Of a stretch of 64,000 bases of DNA, positions 16,965 to 27,092 are shown piece by piece (position 1 is the first letter of the stretch; each line of letters starts with the position of its first letter). The notes beneath the pieces were generated by a model. The model did no database searches. It worked only from the letters and a program-made list of their open reading frames with translations, and was not told the DNA's origin. The position numbers and the translations under genes are program-made. The stretch is taken from NCBI RefSeq assembly GCF_001676705.1, contig NZ_CP016170.1, positions 3,782,001-3,846,000 on the forward strand, written 5' to 3'. Origin of the DNA: Bordetella bronchialis (GTDB taxonomy: Bacteria; Pseudomonadota; Gammaproteobacteria; Burkholderiales; Burkholderiaceae_B).

Positions 16965-18443
16965 ATGGAAAAAGCTCCCAGACCTCCAACGCACGTCCAC
17001 CGTATGAAACGCCTATCGATTTTGTTGCTCGCGATCGTCCTGAACGGTTGCGCATTCATGGAACAGGGCCCTACCCCGGTCGCGGAAATGACGGGACAGA
17101 AGCTGGGCCTGGCGGAGCAGTCCGCGGCATGGCCGACCGCGCAGTGGTGGGAGCGATACGGCGATCCGCAGCTCAATGCCCTGGTCCAGGAAGCCCTGGC
17201 CAACAATCCGACCATGACGGCCGCCCAAGCCCGCCTGGCGCAGGCCAACGCCGCCGTGGGCGGCGCCCGCGCCCCGCTGCTACCGCGCGTGGACGCCGAC
17301 TACTCGCTGCAGCGTGAGCGGATTTCCAAAAACTACGTCTACCCCGCTCCCCTGGGCGGCTCGACACAAAGCGACAACAGCCTGGGCCTGAACTTCAGCT
17401 ACGAGCTCGACTTCTGGGGCAAGAACCGCGCCGCGCTGCAAGCCGCCCTGTCCCGGGAGCAGGCCGCCGATGCCGACAAACAGGCGGCCCGCACCATGCT
17501 GTCCAGCGCGATGGTGCAGAGCTACCTGAGCCTGCAAAACGCCTTCGCGCAACGGGCCGTGCTCCAACGCATCATCGCGCAGCGCGACGAGGCCCTGTCC
17601 ATTACGCGCCAGCGTTTCGGCGCCGGCCTGGATACGCAAGTCGAGGTGAAGCAGGCGGAATCGCAGCTGGCATCCGCCAAGGTGCAGCTGACGCAGGTGG
17701 AAACCACGCTGGCGCAACTGCGCAACCAGGTGGCGGCGCTGGCCGGCGCGGGCCCCCAGCGCGGGCAAAGCGTGCATGAAGCCAATCTGACCGTGCCGCC
17801 CGGCGGCGTACCGTCCTCCGTTCCGCTGGACCTGCTGGGACATCGCGCCGACGTGGTCGCGGCGCGCTGGCGCGTGGAGTCCGCGCGCCGGACGATCGAC
17901 GTCGCCAAGGCGGAGTTCTATCCCAATGTGAACATCACGGCCTTCATCGGCTTCCAGGCCCTGGGCACCAACAATCTGTTGGAAGCCGCCAGCCATGCCG
18001 CCAACATCGGGCCGGCGATTTCGCTGCCGATATTCCATGGCGGTGAACTGAACGCCAATCTGGCGGGACGCCGCGCGGACGCCGACCTGGCCGTCTCCGA
18101 CTACAACCAGACGGTACTGGACGCCGTGCACCAGGTGGCCGACGCCCTGGATGCCCTGCGCTATATCGGCCAGGAAACCAACGAACAGCGCCAGGCGCGC
18201 GAGTCCATCGATGCCGCATACGACCTGGCGGTGAACCGCTACAAGGCCGGACTGGGCAACTACCTGACCGTGCTGGTGGCGCAGAACGATGTGCTGACCC
18301 AGGCGCGACTGGAAACGGACTTGCGCTTCCGCGCCTACAAGCTGGATGCCGACCTGGCCAATGCGCTGGGCGGCGGCTATGTGCCCGCGCCGCCGAACGC
18401 GGAAATCGCGCAGCGGCAGGGCAACCCGAATACCACCCATTGA
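16965..18443 (+). CDS. NodT-type outer-membrane efflux lipoprotein (TolC-like channel)
   Basis: Outer-membrane factor of a tripartite efflux system, 492 residues from ATG 16965. A second ATG at 17004 would give a more usual signal peptide (MKRLSILLLAIVLNGC) with Cys16 as the lipid site; neither start has a clear ribosome binding site, so the shorter form may be real. Two OEP repeats follow, with WWERYGDPQLNALVQEAL and the FSYELDFWGKNRA motif of NodT/OprM proteins. It would form a trimeric channel that works with the EmrA-like adaptor and EmrB-like pump encoded next. The stop overlaps the upstream extension of emrA. Confidence 0.9.
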   Translation: MEKAPRPPTHVHRMKRLSILLLAIVLNGCAFMEQGPTPVAEMTGQKLGLAEQSAAWPTAQWWERYGDPQLNALVQEALANNPTMTAAQARLAQANAAVGGARAPLLPRVDADYSLQRERISKNYVYPAPLGGSTQSDNSLGLNFSYELDFWGKNRAALQAALSREQAADADKQAARTMLSSAMVQSYLSLQNAFAQRAVLQRIIAQRDEALSITRQRFGAGLDTQVEVKQAESQLASAKVQLTQVETTLAQLRNQVAALAGAGPQRGQSVHEANLTVPPGGVPSSVPLDLLGHRADVVAARWRVESARRTIDVAKAEFYPNVNITAFIGFQALGTNNLLEAASHAANIGPAISLPIFHGGELNANLAGRRADADLAVSDYNQTVLDAVHQVADALDALRYIGQETNEQRQARESIDAAYDLAVNRYKAGLGNYLTVLVAQNDVLTQARLETDLRFRAYKLDADLANALGGGYVPAPPNAEIAQRQGNPNTTH

Positions 18444-18463
18444 AGAACGAACGGACCGACGTC

Positions 18464-19657
18464 ATGAACGCCCCTCAAACTTCCAATCCCAAACGCAAGC
18501 GCCTGATGCTGATCGCAACGGGTGTGTTCGTGCTGCTCGCCATCGCCTACGGCGCGTGGTGGTGGCTGGTCGGCTCGCATTTCGAGAGCACCGACGATGC
18601 CTACGTGCATGGCAACCTGGTGCAGATCACGCCGCAGGTTCCCGGCACGGTGGTCGCCATCGAGGCCGACGATACCGAGACCATCCAGGCCGGCGCGCCG
18701 TTGGTGCGCCTGGATCCCTCGGATACCGACATCGCATTGCAGCAGGCCGAAGCCAAACTGGCGCAGACCGTGCGCCAGGTGCATACCCTGTTCGTCCAGA
18801 ACGATGCGCTGGCGGCCGATGTGGCCGTTCGCAAGGCGGATGTGGAGCGCGCGCAAGCCGAACTGACCCGGGCGCGCAGCGACCTGGCCCGCCGGCAGAC
18901 CCTGGCCAAATCGGGCGGTGTCAGCGGCGAGGAAATCCTGCACGCCCAGACCACGCTGAAATCCGCCGAATCCGGCCTGGCGCAGACCCAGGCCGCGCTG
19001 GAGGCTTCCAAGGCCAAACTGGCGACCAATCAGGCCCTGACGCGCGGAACCTCGGTGGAAAACCATCCCGACGTGCGCGAGGCCGAGGCCGAACTGCGCA
19101 ATGCATGGCTCGCCCAATCGCGTACCGTGCTGCCGGCGCCGGTCACCGGCATGGTGGCGCGGCGCAGCGTACAGGTGGGCCAGCGCGTGGCGCCGGGCAA
19201 CACCCTGATGAACGTCGTGCCGCTGGACCAGGTGTGGGTCGAAGCCAATTTCAAGGAAGGCCAGCTGCGCCAGATGCGCGTCGGCCAGCCGGCCACGATT
19301 ACCGCCGACCTGTACGGCGGCAGCGTCACCTACCACGGCAAGGTCGTGGGCCTGGATGCCGGTACGGGCAGCGCCTTCGCGCTGCTGCCTGCCCAGAACG
19401 CCACCGGCAACTGGATCAAGGTGGTCCAGCGGGTGCCCGTGCGCATCGCGCTGGATCCCCAGGAATTGAAGGCGCATCCGCTGCGCATCGGCCTGTCCAT
19501 GGACGTGGAAGTCGATCTGCGCCCGCAAGAAGGCGCCGCCGTCACCGAGCAGTCGCCGCGCGCCGAACCGGCGCTGGCCACCAACGCGTTCGACCCTGAC
19601 CGCAAGCAGGTCGACGCCCTCATCCAGAAAATCGTCCAAGCGAACCTCGCGCAATGA
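18464..19657 (+). CDS. emrA: EmrA-type membrane fusion (HlyD family) efflux adaptor
   Basis: Periplasmic adaptor linking the inner-membrane pump to the outer-membrane channel; 397 residues from ATG 18464 (a TTG at 18440 could add eight). One N-terminal membrane segment (about 14-36) precedes FESTDDAYVHGNLVQITPQVPGTV, the first lipoyl half that defines EmrA. A long alpha-helical hairpin (about 95-190) follows, then the second lipoyl half VLPAPVTGMVARRSVQVGQRV and a beta barrel. Its stop overlaps the emrB start (ATGA), so translation of adaptor and pump is coupled. Efflux substrates are unknown. Confidence 0.92.
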   Translation: MNAPQTSNPKRKRLMLIATGVFVLLAIAYGAWWWLVGSHFESTDDAYVHGNLVQITPQVPGTVVAIEADDTETIQAGAPLVRLDPSDTDIALQQAEAKLAQTVRQVHTLFVQNDALAADVAVRKADVERAQAELTRARSDLARRQTLAKSGGVSGEEILHAQTTLKSAESGLAQTQAALEASKAKLATNQALTRGTSVENHPDVREAEAELRNAWLAQSRTVLPAPVTGMVARRSVQVGQRVAPGNTLMNVVPLDQVWVEANFKEGQLRQMRVGQPATITADLYGGSVTYHGKVVGLDAGTGSAFALLPAQNATGNWIKVVQRVPVRIALDPQELKAHPLRIGLSMDVEVDLRPQEGAAVTEQSPRAEPALATNAFDPDRKQVDALIQKIVQANLAQ

Positions 19658-21270
19658 ATCCCGCCAGCAACGCGGTGCCGGCCATGCCCGAAGAGCCGGC
19701 TCAACCCGCCTCACCCCCGCGTCCGGTCACCTACCCTCCCCTGGAAGGCGGCCTGCGCATCGTGGGCTCCATCGCCCTGTCGACCGCCGTGTTCATGAAT
19801 GTGCTGGACACCTCGATCGCCAATGTGTCGATCCCCACCATCTCGGGCGACCTGGGCGTGAGCACCAGCCAGGGCACCTGGGTCATTACCTCGTTCGCGG
19901 TGGCCAACGCCATCACGGTACCGCTGACCGGATGGTTGACCCAGCGCTTCGGCCAGGTGCGGCTTTTCGTGGCATCCACGCTGCTCTTCGTGCTGGCATC
20001 GTGGCTATGCGGCTTCGCGCCCACGCTGGAGGCCCTGATCGCTTTCCGCGTATTGCAGGGCGCGGTGGCGGGGCCCATGATCCCGCTGTCGCAAACGCTG
20101 ATGCTGGCCAGCTTTCCCAAGGAGAAGGCCGGGATGGCGCTGGCGGTGTGGTCCATGACGACACTGGTGGCGCCGGTGGCGGGACCCTTGCTGGGCGGGT
20201 GGATTTCGGACAACTACACCTGGCCGTGGATTTTCTACATCAACGTTCCAGTGGGACTGGTGGCGGCATGGTTCAGTTGGCGCATCTACAAGGATCGCGA
20301 GTCGGTCACGCATAAGCTGCCCGTGGACAAGACCGGCCTGGTGCTCCTGGTCCTGTGGGTGGGCGCCCTGCAGATCATGCTGGACAAGGGCAAGGAGCTG
20401 GACTGGTTCGAAAGCTCGACCATCATCGCACTCGCGGTCGTGGTGGCGGTCGCCTTCGTGTTCTTCATCATCTGGGAATTGACGGAAGCGCATCCCATCG
20501 TCGACCTGCGCCTGTTCAAGGGGCGCAACTTCACGATAGGCGCGGTCACGCTGGCGATCGCCTATGGGGTGTTCTTCGGCAACGTGGTGCTGCTGCCCCT
20601 GTGGCTGCAGAGCAATATGAACTACACCGCCACGGACGCGGGGATCGTCACGGCGCCCGTGGGCATCCTGGCCATCGCGCTCACCCCCGTGGTCGGTCGC
20701 ATGCTGGCCACCCGCGACCCGCGGCTGATCGTGACCTTCGCATTCTGCGTCTTCGCCCTGGTTTGCTATATGCGTGCCGGGTTCACGCCCCAGACGGATA
20801 TGGGCGCGCTCATGATCCCGACCATCGTGCAAGGCGCGGCCATGGCGGCTTTCTTCGTGCCGCTGACCTCCATCACCCTGTCGGGCCTGGAGCCTTGGCG
20901 CATCCCGGCGGCCTCGGGCTTGTCGAACTTCTGCCGCCTGACGGCGGGCGCCTTCGGTACGTCGATCTCGACCACCCTGTGGGAAAACCGCGCGACCCTG
21001 CATCACGCCCGCCTGACCGAAGCGGCCACGCCCGGATCCCAGGCCTACGACCAGGTCATGCATACGCTGGCATCGCTCGGCATGTCCGCGGACCAGGCGC
21101 TGCATTCCTTGAACGGGATGCTGGACACGCAGGCGTTCACGATGTCCGCGCTGGATGTGTTCTATGGATCCGCCGTGGTCTTCCTGCTGCTGACGGGACT
21201 GGTATGGTTCGCCCGGCCCGCGCGCACGAAGGGCGCCGGCGCGGCGGAAGCGGCAGCCGGCGCGCATTGA
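19654..21270 (+). CDS. emrB: EmrB/QacA-type drug:proton antiporter (MFS, DHA2 family)
   Basis: Inner-membrane pump of 538 residues with fourteen predicted helices, the DHA2 type. The signature VLDTSIANVSIPTISGDLG in helix 1 and the motif C-like segment in helix 5 (VAPVAGPLLGGWISDNYTWPWIFYINVPVG) are those of EmrB. Together with the EmrA-like adaptor and NodT-like channel it should export hydrophobic or phenolic compounds straight to the medium. The ATG overlaps the emrA stop by 4 bp. It ends the operon; a GC-rich inverted repeat without a U-tract lies between it and the convergent glycosyltransferase gene. Confidence 0.93.
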   Translation: MNPASNAVPAMPEEPAQPASPPRPVTYPPLEGGLRIVGSIALSTAVFMNVLDTSIANVSIPTISGDLGVSTSQGTWVITSFAVANAITVPLTGWLTQRFGQVRLFVASTLLFVLASWLCGFAPTLEALIAFRVLQGAVAGPMIPLSQTLMLASFPKEKAGMALAVWSMTTLVAPVAGPLLGGWISDNYTWPWIFYINVPVGLVAAWFSWRIYKDRESVTHKLPVDKTGLVLLVLWVGALQIMLDKGKELDWFESSTIIALAVVVAVAFVFFIIWELTEAHPIVDLRLFKGRNFTIGAVTLAIAYGVFFGNVVLLPLWLQSNMNYTATDAGIVTAPVGILAIALTPVVGRMLATRDPRLIVTFAFCVFALVCYMRAGFTPQTDMGALMIPTIVQGAAMAAFFVPLTSITLSGLEPWRIPAASGLSNFCRLTAGAFGTSISTTLWENRATLHHARLTEAATPGSQAYDQVMHTLASLGMSADQALHSLNGMLDTQAFTMSALDVFYGSAVVFLLLTGLVWFARPARTKGAGAAEAAAGAH

Positions 21271-21310
21271 TCCCGCCCGGGCGCTGTCGGCGCCCTGTTG
21301 CTGTTTCCCG

Positions 21311-21354
21311 AACGACACAACGCCCCTGGCCGGCTTACGGCGAGGGGCGTCGTT
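21311..21354. terminator. Inverted repeat between convergent emrB and the LPS gene
   Basis: ACGCCCCT (21320-21327) and AGGGGCGT (21343-21350) pair, with partial extension by flanking AACGAC/GTCGTT. There is no U-tract, so it is a weak or factor-dependent terminator candidate that could serve both strands. Confidence 0.35.
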
Positions 21355-21372
21355 GCCTGGGGCGGGAAAGAG

Positions 21373-22473
21373 TCAGCGGACCAACAGCGTACGCCAGTCG
21401 AGCTTGGGCATGATGCGGTCCGACAAGGCGCTGTTGAGCGACAGGTTGAATACGTCGACGCCACGGGCCTTCAGCAGCGCGGCCGCGTGCGAGAAGGACG
21501 GTTCGATGAGGCGGTCGAAGTTGCGCACCAGACGGCTGTTTTCCGGCTGGGCTTCCTTGTAGAAGCGGCGGGCCCCGGAGAAACCCAGGTCCAGGCCGTG
21601 CATATAGATGCGGCCCACGCCACCGGCCACCAGGATCTGCAGGGCCGCGTAGGCGACCGTATCGGCATCGAACACGCCGGTGGCCAGGTCGAAGCTGTAG
21701 CCCAGCGAACGCTGCGAATCGAACAGCGCAAGCCCGGGATTGGCCTGGGCCATGGCGGACAGTTCGTCCGGCGTGAAATGCGGCAGGTAGGCGCGTTCCG
21801 ACACGACTTCGATGACGCAGATCCGGCACTTGTAGCGTTCGGGCCACGGCATGCCCTGCACCATGTAGCGCAGGACATCGGGCGTGACGAACAGCGTCAG
21901 GTCGCGTTCCACGACTTCGCGCATCAGGTCGATGCGCCGGCGCACGAAATTCTGGTCGATGACGCAGTAGTAGCGGAACGGAATATCGTATTGGCGCGCC
22001 AGGGAAATCGAGCCGTTCACGCCCATGGCGGCCTGCATGGGCAGGCGGTCATACGCGATTTCGGCGACGGAGGGTCCGCTGAGGATCACGTGCACGGTGT
22101 CGTGATGCTCGTCGAAGGCCTGTTGCAGCGGCGTCACGGGAACGGCGCGGCGAAATGCCGAAAAACTGTTGATGGCGCCTTGCTCGTCCCGGGTCACCGA
22201 CACATAGGGCCACAGGTGCCGGTTGTGCTGCATGCGCCGGCTGCGGAACAGCGCGTAGAACTTGCGCCAGAAACGATCGAGCGGCTTGTCACCCACCGTG
22301 CGACCGCCGGCGACGACGACACTACCGCCCTCGGCGGGCAGTTGCGCCTTCCCCGCCACCAGGGAATCCGCGTTGTCGGCAGCCAAACTTGTGGAAGATA
22401 ACAATGCCAAACTCGAACGTGAGGGCGCAAACGTACATAAATGTACAGCGCAATCGGAAAGTACCGGGGACAC
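21373..22473 (-). CDS. Putative LPS/surface-glycan glycosyltransferase (GT42/DUF115-like)
   Basis: Protein of up to 366 residues with no firmly recognised function. HVILSGPSVAEIAYDRLP (about 128-145) followed by MGVNGSISLARQYDIPF and YYCVIDQNF resembles the nucleotide-sugar fold start of GT42 sialyltransferases and DUF115/MptE-like proteins, where GPS and NG-S loops bind the donor. The C-terminal part has IYMHGLDLGFSGARRFYKE, also seen in such enzymes. The GTG at 22473 is the longest start; the first 30 residues look unlike the rest and a later TTG or ATG could be real. It stands alone, isolated from the tartrate dehydrogenase gene by a terminator, in a locally AT-richer stretch. A role in LPS or capsule decoration is inference. 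Confidence 0.6.
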   Translation of the reverse strand: MSPVLSDCAVHLCTFAPSRSSLALLSSTSLAADNADSLVAGKAQLPAEGGSVVVAGGRTVGDKPLDRFWRKFYALFRSRRMQHNRHLWPYVSVTRDEQGAINSFSAFRRAVPVTPLQQAFDEHHDTVHVILSGPSVAEIAYDRLPMQAAMGVNGSISLARQYDIPFRYYCVIDQNFVRRRIDLMREVVERDLTLFVTPDVLRYMVQGMPWPERYKCRICVIEVVSERAYLPHFTPDELSAMAQANPGLALFDSQRSLGYSFDLATGVFDADTVAYAALQILVAGGVGRIYMHGLDLGFSGARRFYKEAQPENSRLVRNFDRLIEPSFSHAAALLKARGVDVFNLSLNSALSDRIMPKLDWRTLLVR

Positions 22474-22600
22474 AGTGCGAACCCATGCACTGATCCGAAA
22501 TCAAACTATACCTTCGCGCGAGGCTCAATAGTTTGAATTTCCAAGGTAATTTACAAAGTTGCGGGCGAGCCCGCAGGGCCGCCCGGGGCTGGTCCCGACG

Positions 22601-22637
22601 AAAAAAGGGACGCCACAACGATAGCATGGATCGTCCC
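22601..22637 (-). terminator. Intrinsic terminator after the tartrate dehydrogenase gene
   Basis: On the minus strand GGGACG (22637-22632) pairs with CGTCCC (22612-22607) around a loop that can itself form ACGAT/ATCGT, followed by six U. It lies 80 bp beyond the dehydrogenase stop. Confidence 0.7.
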
Positions 22638-22717
22638 TGCCCGGCATGAGAATATCCTGCCTATCAAAACTTACAGCTTGTTGCGCCCCCCGCGACTGTC
22701 GCGTCCCGGGGCGCGCA

Positions 22718-23785
22718 TCACAGCGCCGACAGCCGCTCGGCGACCGCGCGGCCGACGTCCTCGGTGCGCGCCTGCCCCTTCATATCGGGGGTGCGGGGCC
22801 CGTTTTCGAGCACATGCTCGATCGCCGACACCACGGCCGCGGCGGCCTGCGGATATCCCAGGAAATCCAGCATCAGCGCGCCGCTCCATATCTGGCCGAT
22901 GGGATTGGCGATGCCCTTGCCATAGATATCGGGCGCCGAGCCGTGCACCGGCTCGAACAGCGACGGGAATTTGCGCTCCGGGTTCAGATTGGCCGAGGGT
23001 GCGATGCCTATGGTGCCCGTGCACGCCGGGCCGAGGTCCGAGAGGATGTCGCCGAACAGATTGGACGCCACCACGACGTCGAACATGTCGGGACGCTGCA
23101 CGAAATGGGCGCAGAGAATATCGATGTGGTACTTGTCCCAGCGCACATCCGGATAGCGCTGCGCCATCTCGGCAACCCGCTCGTCCCACCAGGGCATGGA
23201 AATCGAGATACCGTTGGACTTGGTGGCCGCCGTCAGGTGCTTGCCGCGCTTGCGCGCCAGTTCGAAGGCGAACTTGAGCACGCGCTCGGCGCCGATGCGG
23301 GTGAACACGCTTTCCTGGATGACGACTTCGCGCTCCGTGCCCGCGAACAGCTTTCCACCGCTGTTGGAGTATTCGCCCTCGGTGTTCTCGCGCACGATGA
23401 AGAAGTCGATCTCCCCGGGCTTGCGGTTGGCCAGCGGCGACACGACACCGGGCATCAGCCGCACGGGCCGCAGATTGATGTATTGATCGAAATCCCGGCG
23501 GAAGCGAAAGAGCGATCCCCACAGGGCCTCGTGATCCGGCACGGCGTCCGGCCACCCGATCGCCCCGAAGAAAATCGCCTCGTGCCCGCCGATCTGGCTG
23601 GCCCAGTCGTCCGGCATCATCTTGCCGTGCCTGGCGTAATAGTCGCAGCTCCAGTCGAAATGGTCCCATTGGAACTCGATACCGAACTTGGCCGCCGCGG
23701 CATCCAGCACGCGCAAGCCTTCCGGAACAACCTCTTTCCCGATCCCGTCGCCGGGGATTACCGCGATTCTGTGCTTTTTAGCCAC
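22718..23785 (-). CDS. Tartrate/D-malate dehydrogenase (isocitrate/isopropylmalate dehydrogenase family)
   Basis: NAD-dependent beta-decarboxylating dehydrogenase of 355 residues. VIPGDGIGKEVVPEG at the N-terminus, VRENTEGEYSN in the substrate region and NLFGDILSDLG as metal/cofactor motif identify the family. The sequence FQWDHFDWSCDYYARHGKMMP is characteristic of tartrate dehydrogenase (TtuC/DmlA) rather than LeuB. I choose GTG 23785 because GGAG lies upstream at usable distance; a TTG two codons earlier is too close to it. It diverges from a class III aminotransferase, with 188 bp between. Tartrate, D-malate or isopropylmalate-like compounds are all possible substrates. Confidence 0.88.
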   Translation of the reverse strand: MAKKHRIAVIPGDGIGKEVVPEGLRVLDAAAAKFGIEFQWDHFDWSCDYYARHGKMMPDDWASQIGGHEAIFFGAIGWPDAVPDHEALWGSLFRFRRDFDQYINLRPVRLMPGVVSPLANRKPGEIDFFIVRENTEGEYSNSGGKLFAGTEREVVIQESVFTRIGAERVLKFAFELARKRGKHLTAATKSNGISISMPWWDERVAEMAQRYPDVRWDKYHIDILCAHFVQRPDMFDVVVASNLFGDILSDLGPACTGTIGIAPSANLNPERKFPSLFEPVHGSAPDIYGKGIANPIGQIWSGALMLDFLGYPQAAAAVVSAIEHVLENGPRTPDMKGQARTEDVGRAVAERLSAL

Positions 23786-23973
23786 CGCCAAGTCTCCATG
23801 ATCGAATTTGTATGTGGGCCTTGCCTGAACGAACCATTATCGAGCACACGGGCGTGGCCGGGCAACCTGGCGCGACGCGCCCTTACCGCCGCGCCGCAGG
23901 CCGGCTACTATCCTGGAATGACGCGTTCCCGGTTTTCCTTCGCAGTCCAACCCTGATTCGCTCGGCCTAATCC

Positions 23974-25341
23974 ATGTCCACGTCCAATCCTTCCCATACC
24001 CAGGATATCCGTTACCAGATCCACCCCTACACGAATGCCGTCAAGCATCGAAGCGTCGGACCTCGCGTGATCGAGCGCGGCGAAGGCATCTACGTTTACG
24101 ATGACCAGGGCAACAAGTACCTGGAGGGCATGGCGGGCCTGTGGAGCGTGGCGGTCGGATTCGGCGAACCGCGCCTGGTGGAGGCGGCCACCCGCCAAAT
24201 GGGCAAGCTGCCCTACTACCACACGTTCACCCACAAATCGAACGCGCCGGCCATCGAGCTCGCCGAACGCCTGATCGGCCATACCCGGGGCCGGATGTCG
24301 GCGGCCTTCTTTACCAATTCCGGCTCCGAGGCCAACGACACCGTCATCAAGTTCGTCTGGTACTACAACAACGCGCTGGGCCGGCCGCTCAAGAAGAAGT
24401 TCATCGCCCGGCAACGCGGCTATCACGGGGTTACGGTGGCCACGGCCAGCCTGACCGGCCTGGCGGGCAATCATCGCGATTTCGACCTGCCCCTGCCGCA
24501 GATGAAGCACACGGCGTGTCCCCATCACTACCGCTACGCGAACCCCGGCGAAAGCGAAGAGGACTTCGCCACCCGCATGGCCGCCGAACTGGAAGCGCTG
24601 ATCCTGCAGGAAGGTCCCGATACGGTCGCCGCCTTCATAGGCGAACCGGTCATGGGGGCAGGCGGCGTCATCGTCCCGCCGCGCACCTATTGGTCCAAGA
24701 TCCAGGCGGTATGCCGCAAGTACGACGTGCTGGTGGTCGCCGACGAGGTCATCACCGGTTTCGGGCGGCTGGGCACGTTCTTCGGCAGCGACATGTATGG
24801 CATCGAACCGGACATCATGGTGCTGTCCAAGCAGATCACGTCGTCCTACATTCCGCTGGCCGCTGTCCTGCTGTCGCCCAAGGTGCACGAGACGATCGCG
24901 GAAAACAGCGGACGCGTCGGCACCCTGGGACACGGCTATACCGCCAGCGGCCATCCGGTCGCCACGGCGGTGGCGCTGGAGAACCTGAACATCATCGAGG
25001 AACGCAAGCTGGTGGAAAACGCCGCGCGTTCCGGCGAGGTCCTGCAGCAGGCGCTGCGCGCTTTGGCCGGGCATCCCCTGATCGGCGAGGTGCGCGGCGT
25101 GGGACTTATCGCGGGCGTGGAATTGGTGGCGGACAAGGCCGGGAAGCAGCCTTTCGACCCCCTGGGCAAGGCCGGCGCGTATGCCTATGAACAGGCGCAC
25201 ACGCATGGCCTGATCATACGTGGCATTCAGGACACCATCGCCTTCTGCCCGCCGCTGATCATCACGCCGGACGAAGTACGCGATATGGTGGCGCGCTTCG
25301 TGCGCACGCTGGACGACGTCACGCGCTTCGTGGCGTCCTGA
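23974..25341 (+). CDS. Class III (omega) aminotransferase, PLP-dependent
   Basis: Aminotransferase of 455 residues in the beta-alanine/pyruvate, putrescine or omega-amino-acid group. The PLP lysine is Lys286 in IMVLSKQITSSYIPLAA, preceded by VVADEVITGFGRLG; FFTNSGSEANDTVIK binds the phosphate, and RGYHGVT stacks on the ring. Length and motifs fit the aspartate-aminotransferase-family omega-transaminases that move amines to pyruvate. The ATG at 23974 gives a normal N-terminus. It converges with the HerA-like gene, only 19 bp apart. No pathway neighbours reveal the amine donor. Confidence 0.88.
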   Translation: MSTSNPSHTQDIRYQIHPYTNAVKHRSVGPRVIERGEGIYVYDDQGNKYLEGMAGLWSVAVGFGEPRLVEAATRQMGKLPYYHTFTHKSNAPAIELAERLIGHTRGRMSAAFFTNSGSEANDTVIKFVWYYNNALGRPLKKKFIARQRGYHGVTVATASLTGLAGNHRDFDLPLPQMKHTACPHHYRYANPGESEEDFATRMAAELEALILQEGPDTVAAFIGEPVMGAGGVIVPPRTYWSKIQAVCRKYDVLVVADEVITGFGRLGTFFGSDMYGIEPDIMVLSKQITSSYIPLAAVLLSPKVHETIAENSGRVGTLGHGYTASGHPVATAVALENLNIIEERKLVENAARSGEVLQQALRALAGHPLIGEVRGVGLIAGVELVADKAGKQPFDPLGKAGAYAYEQAHTHGLIIRGIQDTIAFCPPLIITPDEVRDMVARFVRTLDDVTRFVAS

Positions 25342-25360
25342 GGCGGGACGGCGCGCCGCG

Positions 25361-26944
25361 CTAGCGACGGCGCGAGCCGAGCAGCGAGCCCAGCACGCCG
25401 CGCACGAGCTCGCGGGCGACGGACCGCACCGCCGTCTTCGCCATGGTCTGCACCACGCCGTCGCGGCGCCCGCCACGCGGGCCCGTGGAGCCGAACAGCA
25501 CGTCGTTCAGGCCGCCCATCAGGCCGCCGCCCGCGCCCGCCGCGTCTTCTGCCGCCGCATCGGCGCCCTGCCCGCCGGGACCGCGTGAGCCGGCCGCACC
25601 GCCATCGGCGGGGGAGCGGCCCCCGCCCGCTCCGGCATCGGCCGGCCGGATGGCGCGCCCGGCCAGGACTTCGTAGGCCGATTGCCGGTCGATGGCCTGC
25701 TCATACTTGCCCTGTACCGGCGATGCGGCGCGCAAGGCCTGGCGTTCCGGCTGGGTGGCCGGGCCGATGCGGCTGCCCGGGGCGCTGATCCAGGCGCGCT
25801 GCGTCACGCCGGGCCGGCCCTTGGCGTCCAGCAGGGAAACCAGCGCTTCGCCCACGCCCAGTTCGGTAATGGCCTGCTCCAGGTCGAGCTGCGGATTGGC
25901 GCGCATGGTCTGCGCCGCGGTGCGTACCGCCTTCTGGTCGCGCGGCGTGAACGCGCGCAGCGCATGCTGGATGCGGTTGCCCAGTTGTCCCAGGATGGTC
26001 TCGGGGATATCCAGCGGATTCTGCGTGACGAAGTACACCCCGACGCCCTTGGATCGCACCAGGCGGACGACCTGTTCGATCTTGTCGAGCAAGGCACGCG
26101 GCGCATCCTCGAACAGCAAATGCGCTTCGTCGAAGAAAAAAACCAGGCGCGGCTTCTCCGGGTCGCCCACTTCGGGCAGCTTCTCGTAGAGCTCCGCCAA
26201 TAGCCAGAGCAGGAAGATCGCGTACAGCCGGGGCGCCTGCATCAGCTTGTCGGCCGCCAGGATGCCGACCACGCCGCGGCCCTGGGTATCCACGCGCATC
26301 AAGTCCGCCATGTCGAGCATGGGTTCGCCGAAGAATGACTCCGCGCCTTGCGATTCCAGCCTGAGCAGGCCGCGCTGGATCGCGCCCACCGTGGCGGCGG
26401 ACACATTGCCGTAGCGGGTCTTCAGCGACGCGGCGCGGTCGGCGACGTCCTGCAGCATGGCGCGCAGGTCTTTCAGGTCCAGCAGCAGCTGCCCTTCGTC
26501 ATCCGCCACCTTGAAGACCAGGGTAAGGACCCCTTCTTGCGTGTCGTTCAGCTCCAGCATGCGCGACAGGAGCAGCGGCCCCATGTCGGATACGGTGGCG
26601 CGCACGGGATGGCCTTGCTGGCCGAAGACGTCCCAAAGTATGGCTGGGGTCGCGGACCAGGCCGGCTCGGGCAGGCCCAGGGACGCCAGGCGCTCCCGCA
26701 GCTTGGGGCTGGGCGCGCCTGCCTGTGAGATACCGGTCAGGTCGCCCTTGACGTCCGCCAGGAACACCGGCGTCCCGATGCGTGAAAACTGCTCCGCGAG
26801 CACCTGCAGGGTAACCGTCTTGCCGGTGCCGGTGGCGCCGGTAATGCAGCCGTGCCGGTTCGCCATGCCGGGCAGCAGCGCCAGGTCCTGGTCGCCATGC
26901 CGGGCGACAAGCAAGGGGGAAATCGGCGGGACGGTGTCGGACAT
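25361..26944 (-). CDS. HerA/YjgR-like ATPase (DUF853)
   Basis: P-loop ATPase of 527 residues in the HerA-FtsK superfamily, like E. coli YjgR. Walker A is GATGTGKT at 36-43, and a Walker B type [17 protein letters not shown] follows near residue 290; [11 protein letters not shown] is the sensor motif. The C-terminal 100 residues are low-complexity Gly/Ala/Pro then a basic tail ending SRRR. The start ATG 26944 has GGAG six bases upstream; a longer frame on the same strand would run through the yebC promoter region and is rejected. The cellular role of YjgR-type proteins is not settled. It diverges from yebC. Confidence 0.88.
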   Translation of the reverse strand: MSDTVPPISPLLVARHGDQDLALLPGMANRHGCITGATGTGKTVTLQVLAEQFSRIGTPVFLADVKGDLTGISQAGAPSPKLRERLASLGLPEPAWSATPAILWDVFGQQGHPVRATVSDMGPLLLSRMLELNDTQEGVLTLVFKVADDEGQLLLDLKDLRAMLQDVADRAASLKTRYGNVSAATVGAIQRGLLRLESQGAESFFGEPMLDMADLMRVDTQGRGVVGILAADKLMQAPRLYAIFLLWLLAELYEKLPEVGDPEKPRLVFFFDEAHLLFEDAPRALLDKIEQVVRLVRSKGVGVYFVTQNPLDIPETILGQLGNRIQHALRAFTPRDQKAVRTAAQTMRANPQLDLEQAITELGVGEALVSLLDAKGRPGVTQRAWISAPGSRIGPATQPERQALRAASPVQGKYEQAIDRQSAYEVLAGRAIRPADAGAGGGRSPADGGAAGSRGPGGQGADAAAEDAAGAGGGLMGGLNDVLFGSTGPRGGRRDGVVQTMAKTAVRSVARELVRGVLGSLLGSRRR

Positions 26945-27092
26945 GGCGGTCTCCAGTGGCTGCGAGGCGCCGGGCGCGATGCCGGCGCGGCCATTCTCCG
27001 CCGCCGCGTGCATCCGCGCAACACGGCCGGATACCGCAATGGGGACGGCACGGTAAAATAGCCCCCTTTGCCTCACTCTTATTCGGAAAACC

